This document shows positions 57,115-63,274 of a stretch of 64,000 nt of DNA, piece after piece. Each line of letters begins with the position of its first letter. Position 1 is the stretch's first letter. Made by a program: the position numbers and the translations under genes. Below the pieces are notes generated by a model that was not told where the DNA came from, searched no databases, and saw only the letters and a program-made list of their open reading frames with translations. Source of the DNA: Ralstonia pickettii (GTDB lineage Bacteria; Pseudomonadota; Gammaproteobacteria; Burkholderiales; Burkholderiaceae); the NCBI RefSeq assembly GCF_000607165.1, contig NZ_JFZG01000003.1, positions 310,001-374,000 of the forward strand, written 5' to 3'.

Positions 57115-58140
57115 ATGAGCAGCCAGATGACGAGCGGCCGTTCCATGTCGGGACGCCGCTTTCTTTGTGTTCTTGCAGTCAGCGCCCTGTCGCTGATTTC
57201 CGCCGCGCAAGCCCGCGCGGAAACGCTCCGAGTGGCCACGCCGTATCCGGCCCTCAATTTCCATACGCAAAACCTGCAGGCCTTCGCCAGCGCCGTCAGT
57301 GCCGCCACCAACGGCGGGCTCAAGCTGGACGTCTATCCGAACGGCACGCTGCTCAAGCCGGCCGCCATCTTTGATGGCGTCAAGGACGGCAAGGCCGAAG
57401 CGGGCGAGGTGATGCTTTCGACGCTGGCCCAGCGCGATCCGCTCTTCGGCGTGGATTCAATTCCCTTCGTGGTGTCGGGCTACAACGATGCGCGCCTGCT
57501 GTGGGATGCCTCGCGCAGCCACATCGAAGCGCTGATGAAGGCCAACGGATTGCGCCTGCTGTACGCCGTGCCCTGGCCGCCGCAGAACCTGTATTCCGAA
57601 ACACCGATCGCCCGTTTGTCCGACCTGAAGGGACATCGTTTGCGCACCTATAACGCGGCGCAAAAGCGCATTGCCGAGCTGTACGGTGCGCAGGCCGTGC
57701 AGGTGGAGGCCGCCGACCTGACCGCCGCGATTGCCGGCGGCCGGATCGACACTATGGTCACCTCGCCGTCCACCGGTTTGGAAACGAAGGCTGGCCAGCG
57801 CATGACCTATTACTACAAGGTCAACGCGTGGATCCCGAAGAACGCCGTGTTCGTCAACGAGGCGCGCTTCGCCAAGCTACCGCCGGCGATGCAGCAGACC
57901 GTGCTCAAGCTCGCCAAGGAGTACGAGACGCGCGGGTGGGATTCGAGCCGCCAGACCTATGAGCGCGATGAAGCCGAACTCGCCAAGACCGGCGTGCGCG
58001 TGCTCAATCCGGACGTGACGCTGCAGGGCGATATGCGCCGCCTGGGCGAGCGTCTGACGCGCGAATGGCTGCACACCGCGGGCACGGAAGAAGTCGACAT
58101 CCTGTTGAACTTCGAGAACAAGCGCAGCAAGGCAAACTGA
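57115..58140 (+). CDS. TRAP-type (DctP family) solute-binding protein
   Basis: A 341-aa periplasmic receptor. The signal peptide runs to about residue 36 (LISAAQARAETLRVATPYPA). PNGTLLKPAAIFDGVKDGKA is the DctP substrate-site region, and the Arg in GHRLRTYNAAQKRIAELYG lies where DctP proteins hold the carboxylate. It ends in a helical tail, NFENKRSKAN. ATG 57115 is chosen, with a GGGGGG Shine-Dalgarno. No DctQ/DctM membrane partners are in the window; the nearest membrane proteins are DUF969/DUF979. It may feed pyroglutamate or another carboxylate to them (inference). Confidence 0.85.
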   Translation: MSSQMTSGRSMSGRRFLCVLAVSALSLISAAQARAETLRVATPYPALNFHTQNLQAFASAVSAATNGGLKLDVYPNGTLLKPAAIFDGVKDGKAEAGEVMLSTLAQRDPLFGVDSIPFVVSGYNDARLLWDASRSHIEALMKANGLRLLYAVPWPPQNLYSETPIARLSDLKGHRLRTYNAAQKRIAELYGAQAVQVEAADLTAAIAGGRIDTMVTSPSTGLETKAGQRMTYYYKVNAWIPKNAVFVNEARFAKLPPAMQQTVLKLAKEYETRGWDSSRQTYERDEAELAKTGVRVLNPDVTLQGDMRRLGERLTREWLHTAGTEEVDILLNFENKRSKAN

Positions 58141-58218
58141 CGCCGCAACGCGCTTGGGCATGATGTTCGACGGACGTTTATCATCGTTTTAGTCCTACGC
58201 TGCACGCAGGAGAACGTC

Positions 58219-58866
58219 ATGCCTACCGTCCTCGTCACCGGTTTCGATCCGTTTGAGAACGAACCCATCAATCCGTCGTGGGAAGCCGTGCGCACCCTCG
58301 ATGGCCAAGGAATCGCCGGTGCCGAGATTGTCGCGCGCCAGTTGCCGACCATCTTTGGTGAATCCAACAAAGTGCTCGGCAAGTTGCTGCAGACGCTGCA
58401 GCCGGATGTGGTGATCGCCGTGGGGCAGGCTGGCGGCCGCGCCGAGATGGCCATCGAGCGCATCGCCATCAACGTCGACGACGCACGCATTGCTGACAAC
58501 GCCGGTAAGCAACCCATCGATATCGCCATCGCAAGTGATGGGCCGGCCGCGTATTTTTCAACGTTACCGATCAAGGCTATCGTGCGCGAACTGCGTGCGG
58601 GCGGCGTTCCTGCATCGGTCTCGCAGACAGCGGGTACCTTTGTCTGTAACCACGTCTTCTATGGGCTGATGCATGCCATCGCCCGCCACAAGCTGCCGAC
58701 GCGCGGCGGCTTTATCCACATCCCGTATCTGCCGTCGCAGGCAGCCAAGCACCCGGGGCAACCGAGTATGGCGCATGACACCATCGTCACGGGCCTGCGC
58801 ATCGCCATCGAGACAACGCTGCGCACGCTGCACGACGTACGCGAAACGGGCGGCCAGCTGCACTGA
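58219..58866 (+). CDS. pcp: Pyroglutamyl-peptidase I
   Basis: A 215-aa cysteine peptidase (C15) that removes N-terminal pyroglutamate from peptides. TVLVTGFDPFENEPINPSWE at the start, GQAGGRAEMAIERIAIN (catalytic Glu), QTAGTFVCNHVFYGLMHA (catalytic Cys) and FIHIPYLPSQAAKHP (His) give the full triad. It would release 5-oxoproline, the substrate of the upstream PxpABC, and so closes a coherent catabolic operon. Confidence 0.95.
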   Translation: MPTVLVTGFDPFENEPINPSWEAVRTLDGQGIAGAEIVARQLPTIFGESNKVLGKLLQTLQPDVVIAVGQAGGRAEMAIERIAINVDDARIADNAGKQPIDIAIASDGPAAYFSTLPIKAIVRELRAGGVPASVSQTAGTFVCNHVFYGLMHAIARHKLPTRGGFIHIPYLPSQAAKHPGQPSMAHDTIVTGLRIAIETTLRTLHDVRETGGQLH

Positions 58867-58892
58867 GCCCGCGCAGCAGCTCGGCGCGCTGG

Positions 58893-59630
58893 TCAGTCCG
58901 TGAAGCGCGTATGCCGTTGCAGTTCAATGCGCGCCGACGCGCTTGGGGCCGCATAGCCAGAGGCGATTGGAGCGGTGTCGACCGGTGCCGGTTCAAGTTC
59001 GATGAACGCAGATTCGTCGTCGTGCGGTGTGGCCGGGTGTTCCAACTCGGGCAGCCTCGGCGCTGGCTCGGTAGCCCGCACAAGCTTGCGCAGCCGTATC
59101 GATTTCTCCGGCAATTGCGTCACGGCCGGCGATGCAGCAGCGATGACTGGCGCGGCAACTTCCACACCGTCCAACGCTATGTCTGGAGCCTGCGCGACCG
59201 CCGCTGCGGCTGCGGTAACGGCTTCGGATTCCTCGGGCTCGTGGGTTTCTATTAGTGCGACCTGCTCGGTAGCAAGGTTCTCGTGCGGAACGCCCGGTGT
59301 GGTTGGCTGGGCGATGACGGCCACGGTGGTCTGATCCGACACTTCGGCCTGCTGCCGATGTTGCCGATGCGGCCTGGTCTGCCAGCCAAGCAGCGCAGCG
59401 GCCAATGTGCAGGCCACGCCAATTGACAGCACGGTCATGCGTTGACGCCATTGCCCGCGAGTAGTTGCGCCGGCTTCACCGTAGGTTTTGGCGGCAGGAT
59501 CGGCGGGCGTACTCACCTGTGTGCCGACGATGGCCAGCGCCTCGTCGAGTGGTGGCCCGAAAGGCGGCGGCATACGCACCAGACCCGGTAGGCGCAGGTG
59601 TCCGTCAATGATGAAGTGGGGCGATTCCAA
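58893..59630 (-). CDS. Hypothetical single-pass membrane protein, Ala/Glu/Pro-rich
   Basis: A 245-aa protein that I do not recognise. An N-terminal cytoplasmic part of about 65 residues (LPGLVRMPPPFGPPLDEALA) is followed by one hydrophobic helix VLSIGVACTLAAALLGW at residues 66-84. A low-complexity periplasmic region rich in Ala, Glu, Thr and Pro makes up the rest. The composition suggests a membrane-anchored linker or an envelope spacer. It is convergent with pcp and 190 bp from the DUF2968 gene. Confidence 0.55.
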   Translation of the reverse strand: MESPHFIIDGHLRLPGLVRMPPPFGPPLDEALAIVGTQVSTPADPAAKTYGEAGATTRGQWRQRMTVLSIGVACTLAAALLGWQTRPHRQHRQQAEVSDQTTVAVIAQPTTPGVPHENLATEQVALIETHEPEESEAVTAAAAAVAQAPDIALDGVEVAAPVIAAASPAVTQLPEKSIRLRKLVRATEPAPRLPELEHPATPHDDESAFIELEPAPVDTAPIASGYAAPSASARIELQRHTRFTD

Positions 59631-59820
59631 GTCCGTCTCCGCTGATGGCCGCAGCGGACGTCAAAGCAAAGCCGGCTGCGCAAGCAGGCGCCATGCTAAG
59701 CGGTGGGTGGACGGTGGTCGATCAGATTGATCCTAAGTCGATGCGGGCCGCACCGAAGGCTGGGGAGGTCGCTGGCCTGCCGTTTCTGCGCCAAGCCAGG
59801 AATGTGAATATCGCAGACGT

Positions 59821-60453
59821 TTACGGTGCTGGCGACCAGTGCGGATCGTTGAGCTGCTTTTCCAGCAGGCGGATCTGCTGCTGCAGCGATTCAACCTGGG
59901 TCTGGTACGCGCGGCGCTCGATGTCCAGCGCCTTGGTCTCCTGCCGCATGGTCTGCTGCTCGGTCAGCATCTTCTGGCGCTGCGCCTGCATGATGCGCAC
60001 TTCCTGGCTGAGCGATGCGGCACGCTGCTGAGCTGCCTGGGCTTCGCGCTCCAGTTGCGCCTTCTGGCCCGCCGTGACGGCGCGGCGCAGATCATCTTCG
60101 GCCCATGTCCGGGTCTGGCTCGCCAGTGTGTCGTATGCGCCTTCGGCCGGAGCGACCGACGCAAACTTGTACACACGCCACAGTTCTTTGCGATACGACA
60201 GGGCAACGTAGGCCGTGGTGTCTTCGTTGACGAGCAGCAGGCTGGTGCCGTAGTCGCCGTTGTAGGTCGTGCGCAGTTCGGTCAAGCGCTTCTGCGCCAG
60301 CAACTGCTGCAGCTCGGCAACGGTGCCGCCCGACGCTGCCGTGGACACTGCCGGCGCTTGTGGCGCGCTGGCTTGCGCGTGGACGAAACCGGCGCCTGCA
60401 ACCGAGGCTGCGGCAACGAACGAGAGGGCGGTTCGGCGAAAAACGAGAGACAT
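59821..60453 (-). CDS. DUF2968 family exported coiled-coil protein
   Basis: A 210-aa protein. The signal peptide MSLVFRRTALSFVAAASVAG is cleaved near VHAQA. A globular part follows (GTVAELQQLLAQKRLTELRT, YGTSLLLVNEDTTAYVALSY, RKELWRVYKFASVAPAEGAY), typical of DUF2968. Residues about 130-205 are a long coiled coil (AQLEREAQAAQQRAASLSQE). It is periplasmic and of unknown function, found mainly in Burkholderiales. Confidence 0.8.
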   Translation of the reverse strand: MSLVFRRTALSFVAAASVAGAGFVHAQASAPQAPAVSTAASGGTVAELQQLLAQKRLTELRTTYNGDYGTSLLLVNEDTTAYVALSYRKELWRVYKFASVAPAEGAYDTLASQTRTWAEDDLRRAVTAGQKAQLEREAQAAQQRAASLSQEVRIMQAQRQKMLTEQQTMRQETKALDIERRAYQTQVESLQQQIRLLEKQLNDPHWSPAP

Positions 60454-60488
60454 CGCAAGGTTCAGAAATCGGAGCCGACGCGACTATA

Positions 60489-60896
60489 TCAGCTTTGCAC
60501 TCCAGGCCCTGCGGCAAGCGGTCCGATTTGACGTTCCGCAGCTTTTGAATCATGGCGGCGTCGCGCCTCGGCGACGATGCACTGCCACTCGTTGCGGGAA
60601 ACGCGCTCGCGAAACATCTCGATCAGGAAGTCGCCCAGGTTCTGACGTGGCCTGGCCATGCCAAGCGTGGCTTTCAAGCGTCTCAATTCGTTCTGCAGTC
60701 GCGTGACCCGTGCCCGCGCCTTGGCCTGTTTCAGCGAACCGGCAGGGAATGTTCTTACTGAGGCTTCGGCTGCTGCGAGCGCACGCACAAGATCGGCACG
60801 TTGCTGTTGAAGCGGCTCAGTCCCGTCGTTGCGATTACCGAGGGTATCTTGCAAAGGAGATTGCCTGTCCTCTAGGCGAGCAAGGGCGTGGCGCAT
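60489..60896 (-). CDS. Hypothetical 135-aa protein under a C4-like RNA element
   Basis: I do not recognise this protein. Residues 25-80 are helical and coiled-coil-like (RADLVRALAAAEASVRTFPA, ARARVTRLQNELRRLKATLG), followed by NLGDFLIEMFRERVSRNEWQ and a short basic tail. The start ATG has an excellent Shine-Dalgarno (GGAG, spacing 7). That site lies at the edge of a second copy of the a'/b' segments of the neighbouring C4-like RNA, so its translation may be controlled by RNA pairing. It is a candidate target gene of the phage-type immunity RNA, or a small toxin/antirepressor (inference). Confidence 0.6.
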   Translation of the reverse strand: MRHALARLEDRQSPLQDTLGNRNDGTEPLQQQRADLVRALAAAEASVRTFPAGSLKQAKARARVTRLQNELRRLKATLGMARPRQNLGDFLIEMFRERVSRNEWQCIVAEARRRHDSKAAERQIGPLAAGPGVQS

Positions 60897-60903
60897 TTCG
60901 ATG

Positions 60904-60948
60904 CTCCTGTATCGGGTCTAGGTACCCGAACCCCGACGCCAATCGGGG
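60904..60948 (-). promoter_or_regulatory. Second C4-like a'/b' element overlapping the ribosome-binding site of the 135-aa ORF
   Basis: On the minus strand: hairpin CCCCGATTGGCGTCGGGG (60931-60948, loop with TTGGCG), a small CGGGT/ACCCG hairpin (60913-60928), then GATACAGG (60906-60913) running into GGAG (60904-60907). The two key segments are the same as in the upstream antisense RNA. They are complementary to the target at 60969-60989, so a cis interaction could hide the Shine-Dalgarno. Confidence 0.6.
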
Positions 60949-60968
60949 TGGCCGGGCACAAGGCAAGG

Positions 60969-60989
60969 TTGGCGTACCGGCGATACAGG
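60969..60989 (-). promoter_or_regulatory. Predicted target site of the C4-like antisense RNA
   Basis: Minus strand reads CCTGTATC, 6 nt, ACGCCAA. The antisense RNA carries TTGGCGT, 9 nt, GATACAGG. Both blocks pair perfectly (8 and 7 bp) and in antiparallel order, as in P1/P7 C4 with ant mRNA and P4 CI RNA with its leader. Confidence 0.6.
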
Positions 60990-61043
60990 AAACCGGCGAG
61001 CGCGAGCGCTCCCTCACCAAGGCCCGGCCATAGGAGGCGCTTG

Positions 61044-61181
61044 ATGAACGGGCGTAAAAAAACCGCCAGCCGGCGGTTACCCGCCTGTATCTGCTCTCGG
61101 ACGCCAATCCGAGGTCACGTTGTGTGCGTGACGGGCGGCAGTATAGCGCAGGGGTTGCGCGCTATTTGTGCCAAGTCGTGA
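61044..61181 (+). CDS. Possible 45-aa ORF opposite the C4-like RNA
   Basis: An ATG at 61044 has a perfect AGGAGG (61032-61037) 6 nt upstream and opens a 45-codon frame beginning MNGRKKTASRRLPACICSRT and ending near GLRAICAKS. It runs antisense across the whole C4-like RNA. The strong ribosome-binding site argues for translation, but it could be a by-product of the conserved RNA sequence on the other strand. Function unknown. Confidence 0.35.
   Translation: MNGRKKTASRRLPACICSRTPIRGHVVCVTGGSIAQGLRAICAKS
61056..61133 (-). ncRNA. C4/P4-CI-like phage immunity antisense RNA
   Basis: A predicted RNA of about 78 nt. A -10 box TATACT lies at 61140-61145 (minus strand), placing the 5' end near 61133. 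In order: hairpin GTCACG/CGTGAC (61114-61132); hairpin CTCGGATTGGCGTCCGAG (61096-61113) with TTGGCG in its loop; single-strand GATACAGG (61084-61091); hairpin GGCGG-GTAA-CCGCC (61072-61085); terminator AACCGCC-GGCT-GGCGGTT with T-run (61056-61078). The last two hairpins share bases and exclude each other. Size, order and pairing to a downstream site match the C4 antisense RNA of phages P1/P7 and CI RNA of satellite P4. The reading frame across the downstream part (GRALVRERSRSPVSCIAGTP) resembles the Icd/Ash frames of such loci. Confidence 0.7.
61140..61145 (-). promoter_or_regulatory. -10 box of the C4-like RNA
   Basis: TATACT on the minus strand, 7 nt before the predicted RNA 5' end. No good -35 is found at 16-18 bp; TTGGCA occurs at 61169-61174 but is 23 bp away. 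Confidence 0.4.
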
Positions 61182-61258
61182 AGCTGAGATGCCCCGATGC
61201 CGACCGGGCGGCGCGTAAGCGCTCTCTCGCCAAGGCACGGCGAAGGAGAGGGCGGGTG

Positions 61259-61843
61259 TCAGCGGTTCTGCATCTCCTTGAGCCACAGGCTCATCAGCCC
61301 AGCGCGGCCACGCACGCCGAACTTGCGATAGACGTTTGTGATGTAGGAGTGCGTGGTTGAAACGGCAAGGCCGAGCTGTTCCGCAATCTGCTTTTCTGCG
61401 GCCTCGGTCAACAACAGTTGCAATACCCGGGACTCGTGAGGCGCCAGACGCGCCTGCAGTTGCGCCAAGGGGCTGCGCTCTGCCAGCGTCCTCGTTGCGG
61501 TGACGTTACGCGCCACGCCAATGCGCAGTTGGTGCTCGACGCTCCACTGTGCCGACCACGACAACTGGACATCGGTGCCAAGCTGGTGGCGATAGCGATT
61601 CTCGAATCCAGTGCACTTTGCACCTGCCTGAACGCGACCCGCTTCCCGTTGCGTTCTGTCGCGGTCGTCCGGCGCTACAAGCTCGAGCATGCATTGCTCG
61701 ACCAGCTCGGATGGCCGATAACCAAGGATGTCCTGCCACGCCGCATTGGCGTGACGGATCCGCCCACGCTCGTCGACCAGAAAGACGCCATCCGGAAGAC
61801 TATTGGCCAAAGCGATCGCGCTCACATCATTGAGGACTTCCAT
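61259..61843 (-). CDS. PAS domain / LuxR-type helix-turn-helix regulator
   Basis: A regulator of 194 aa from the ATG at 61841-61843. The PAS domain begins ANSLPDGVFLVDERGRIRHA and runs to about residue 120. The LuxR HTH follows (LAPHESRVLQLLLTEAAEKQ, then LGLAVSTTHSYITNVYRKFG). The frame stays open to an ATG at 62062, and a start at 61960 or 62062 would add an upstream helix; no start has a good Shine-Dalgarno. It lies just upstream of the C4-like RNA on the same strand, in the accessory stretch. It may sense a small ligand or redox state through PAS. The regulated genes are unknown. Confidence 0.78.
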   Translation of the reverse strand: MEVLNDVSAIALANSLPDGVFLVDERGRIRHANAAWQDILGYRPSELVEQCMLELVAPDDRDRTQREAGRVQAGAKCTGFENRYRHQLGTDVQLSWSAQWSVEHQLRIGVARNVTATRTLAERSPLAQLQARLAPHESRVLQLLLTEAAEKQIAEQLGLAVSTTHSYITNVYRKFGVRGRAGLMSLWLKEMQNR

Positions 61844-62062
61844 GGTCTGCCGCGTTTGGTTGCAATACGAAAGAGAACTGATGGCCAGGCGCCGATGTGC
61901 AATACCAAGCTGGGTCGCAATCCCAGGCAGCGACAAACAGTTGCACAAGGCTGTGATCATGACAGCGCTGCCAGCACTTGCCGCGCTCCCGGATATGTTG
62001 ATCCGCGCCCGCTGCACCAAAAAAAAGCAGCCGGCACGAACGGCGTCTGCTGGCGGGTTCAT

Positions 62063-62398
62063 GCCCTCTAATTAGCAGGGTGCCAGTCAGAATAGCGTCT
62101 GCTATCGTTCCCGACAATATACGGTGTCAGCATCATGCCAAATAAGAATGTTCAGCACCTGTGCGGTTCCATGGGACCGACGCGGGGCGGGCAACGGGGA
62201 AAACAGCAAGTCGTCTGGCCCTCGCAGGCCAAACCTGACTCGTAGACACGGGGTGAGCGGATTCTCCCCTTGTCTTTTCGAGTTGGCGATCCGGCGACAT
62301 GGCTTCGGCGTTGATGCGCAAGCCCTCACCAAGAAGCTTATTGGTGAGGGAAAAATAAAAAGAGTTGTACCTTTTTTGAAGAACGGGGAAGAGTCTTC
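62063..62398. other. 336-bp region with low-GC patches; one tiny ORF and an inverted repeat
   Basis: A 36-codon frame (62135-62245, plus, MPNKNVQHLCGSMGPTRGGQ start) is open but has no clear Shine-Dalgarno. A 10-bp perfect inverted repeat CCCTCACCAA/TTGGTGAGGG lies at 62323-62350, followed by an A-rich run (62351-62362). Base composition is lower in GC than the surrounding genome. This is accessory sequence; I recognise nothing in it. Confidence 0.35.
62323..62350. repeat. 10-bp perfect inverted repeat in the accessory stretch
   Basis: CCCTCACCAA-GAAGCTTA-TTGGTGAGGG, followed on the plus strand by A-rich DNA. It lacks a T-run in either direction of transcription, so it does not look like a terminator. 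It could be an operator for the HTH protein encoded downstream. Confidence 0.4.
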
Positions 62399-62653
62399 AT
62401 GCGCTCGACCAACCCCAAGCCCGGGGGGCTTGGGGCGGCGCTTGCGTTCTTGGCTTTGGTTAACGGCGCGCAGCAGCCGCGGTCAGGTTATTCCATTAAG
62501 AAAAAGAATAATCAATACGTCCGTTTTGATTTAGCGCCCGACTACTATGGATTTGATTTGCAAGGTAAGGTTGTACCAAGATCGTGGACGCTATTTTGCG
62601 GTGTTGGTCGCACCGGACACGATGTGCTCCAGCACAGGGCGAAACGCAGCTGA
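62399..62653 (+). CDS. Possible 84-aa ORF overlapping the HicB/Ner-like gene
   Basis: An ATG at 62399 has a good Shine-Dalgarno (GGGGAAGAG, about 6 nt spacing) and opens 84 codons beginning MRSTNPKPGGLGAALAFLAL. A 9-bp hairpin CCCCAAGCC/GGCTTGGGG (62412-62434) lies inside it. It overlaps the next gene by 107 bp in a different frame. Either it is a small real protein whose translation leads into the next gene, or an ancestral N-terminus separated from it by a frameshift. Confidence 0.35.
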   Translation: MRSTNPKPGGLGAALAFLALVNGAQQPRSGYSIKKKNNQYVRFDLAPDYYGFDLQGKVVPRSWTLFCGVGRTGHDVLQHRAKRS

Positions 62654-62996
62654 AGCTCTAACAAATCTAGGCCGGTCTATGGCCGAGAATCCTGTCCCTC
62701 AACCGGTCGATTTCTCGACAGAGTCGAAGGAGCGCAAGAGCGCTAATCAGGTTGGCGGGGTCACGCCCGCTCCTCGCGAATTTCCCCGCGCCATGCCTAC
62801 CGTAAAACGTCTTCTCAACGAGCGTTTCGGCAAGGCCACCTTGCGTGAACTTTCAGAAAAGCTGGGTTTGGACGACGTCACTCCGCAACTGCTGTCGTCT
62901 TCCATCGCGGGCAACGGGGCGAAGCGCGTTCGTCTGGCCATTGCCAAGGCGCTTGGAGAGGATCCCAATGCGCTTTGGCCGATGGCGCGGCACTAA
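62547..62996 (+). CDS. HicB-like N-terminus fused to Ner/XRE-like DNA-binding domain
   Basis: A 149-aa protein. Residues 1-50 (VRLYQDRGRYFAVLVAPDTM, AAEALTNLGRSMAEN) resemble the short HicB antitoxin fold. Residues 85-149 (PTVKRLLNERFGKATLRELS, KRVRLAIAKALGEDPNALWP) match the Ner/Nlp-type HTH in which ALG.xP..LWP is typical; Ner is the Mu phage repressor relative. No HicA toxin gene is visible next to it. It sits 114 bp from tRNA-Ser, as expected for a mobile-element regulator. The start ATG has no clear Shine-Dalgarno. Confidence 0.6.
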   Translation: MDLICKVRLYQDRGRYFAVLVAPDTMCSSTGRNAAEALTNLGRSMAENPVPQPVDFSTESKERKSANQVGGVTPAPREFPRAMPTVKRLLNERFGKATLRELSEKLGLDDVTPQLLSSSIAGNGAKRVRLAIAKALGEDPNALWPMARH

Positions 62997-63110
62997 CACG
63001 GCACGCGCTATTGAAGACCCGAAACTGGAAAAAGCGAAAATGCCCGCGGAACGGCGCTGTTAATCGACGCGGCGAGAGAAATTGGGAGTGCCTTGTAGCA
63101 AGGCAAGGAC

Positions 63111-63200
63111 TGGCGGAAGCGGTGAGATTCGAACTCACGGATGGGTCACCCCATCGGCAGTTTTCAAGACTGCTGCCTTAAACCACTCGGCCACGCTTCC
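63111..63200 (-). tRNA. tRNA-Ser (UGA)
   Basis: 90-nt tRNA on the minus strand with encoded CCA (TGG at 63111-63113 on the plus strand). The acceptor arm GGAAGCG pairs with CGCTTCC, the anticodon loop is CTTGAAA (anticodon TGA), there is a long variable arm typical of serine tRNAs, and the T-arm has GTTCGAATC. It lies between the accessory stretch and hemW. Confidence 0.96.
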
Positions 63201-63274
63201 TTCGTGCTGCGCTGCTCGTTGCGAGCAAGGGCGCCATTGTAACGGCACCTGGCGCAACTTGGCACCGGTTACCG

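Noticed and set aside
60835-61107. 90-codon minus-strand frame with GRALVRERSRSP, resembling Icd/Ash phage peptides
   Set aside because: Not listed as a gene because it has no ribosome-binding site and spans the antisense RNA and its terminator; it is better explained as the reading frame over a conserved RNA locus, and is used only as supporting evidence.
63111-63200. Attachment-site duplication of the tRNA-Ser 3' end
   Set aside because: I looked for a repeat of the tRNA tail in 60.4-63.1 kb by eye and found none, so no att site is claimed.
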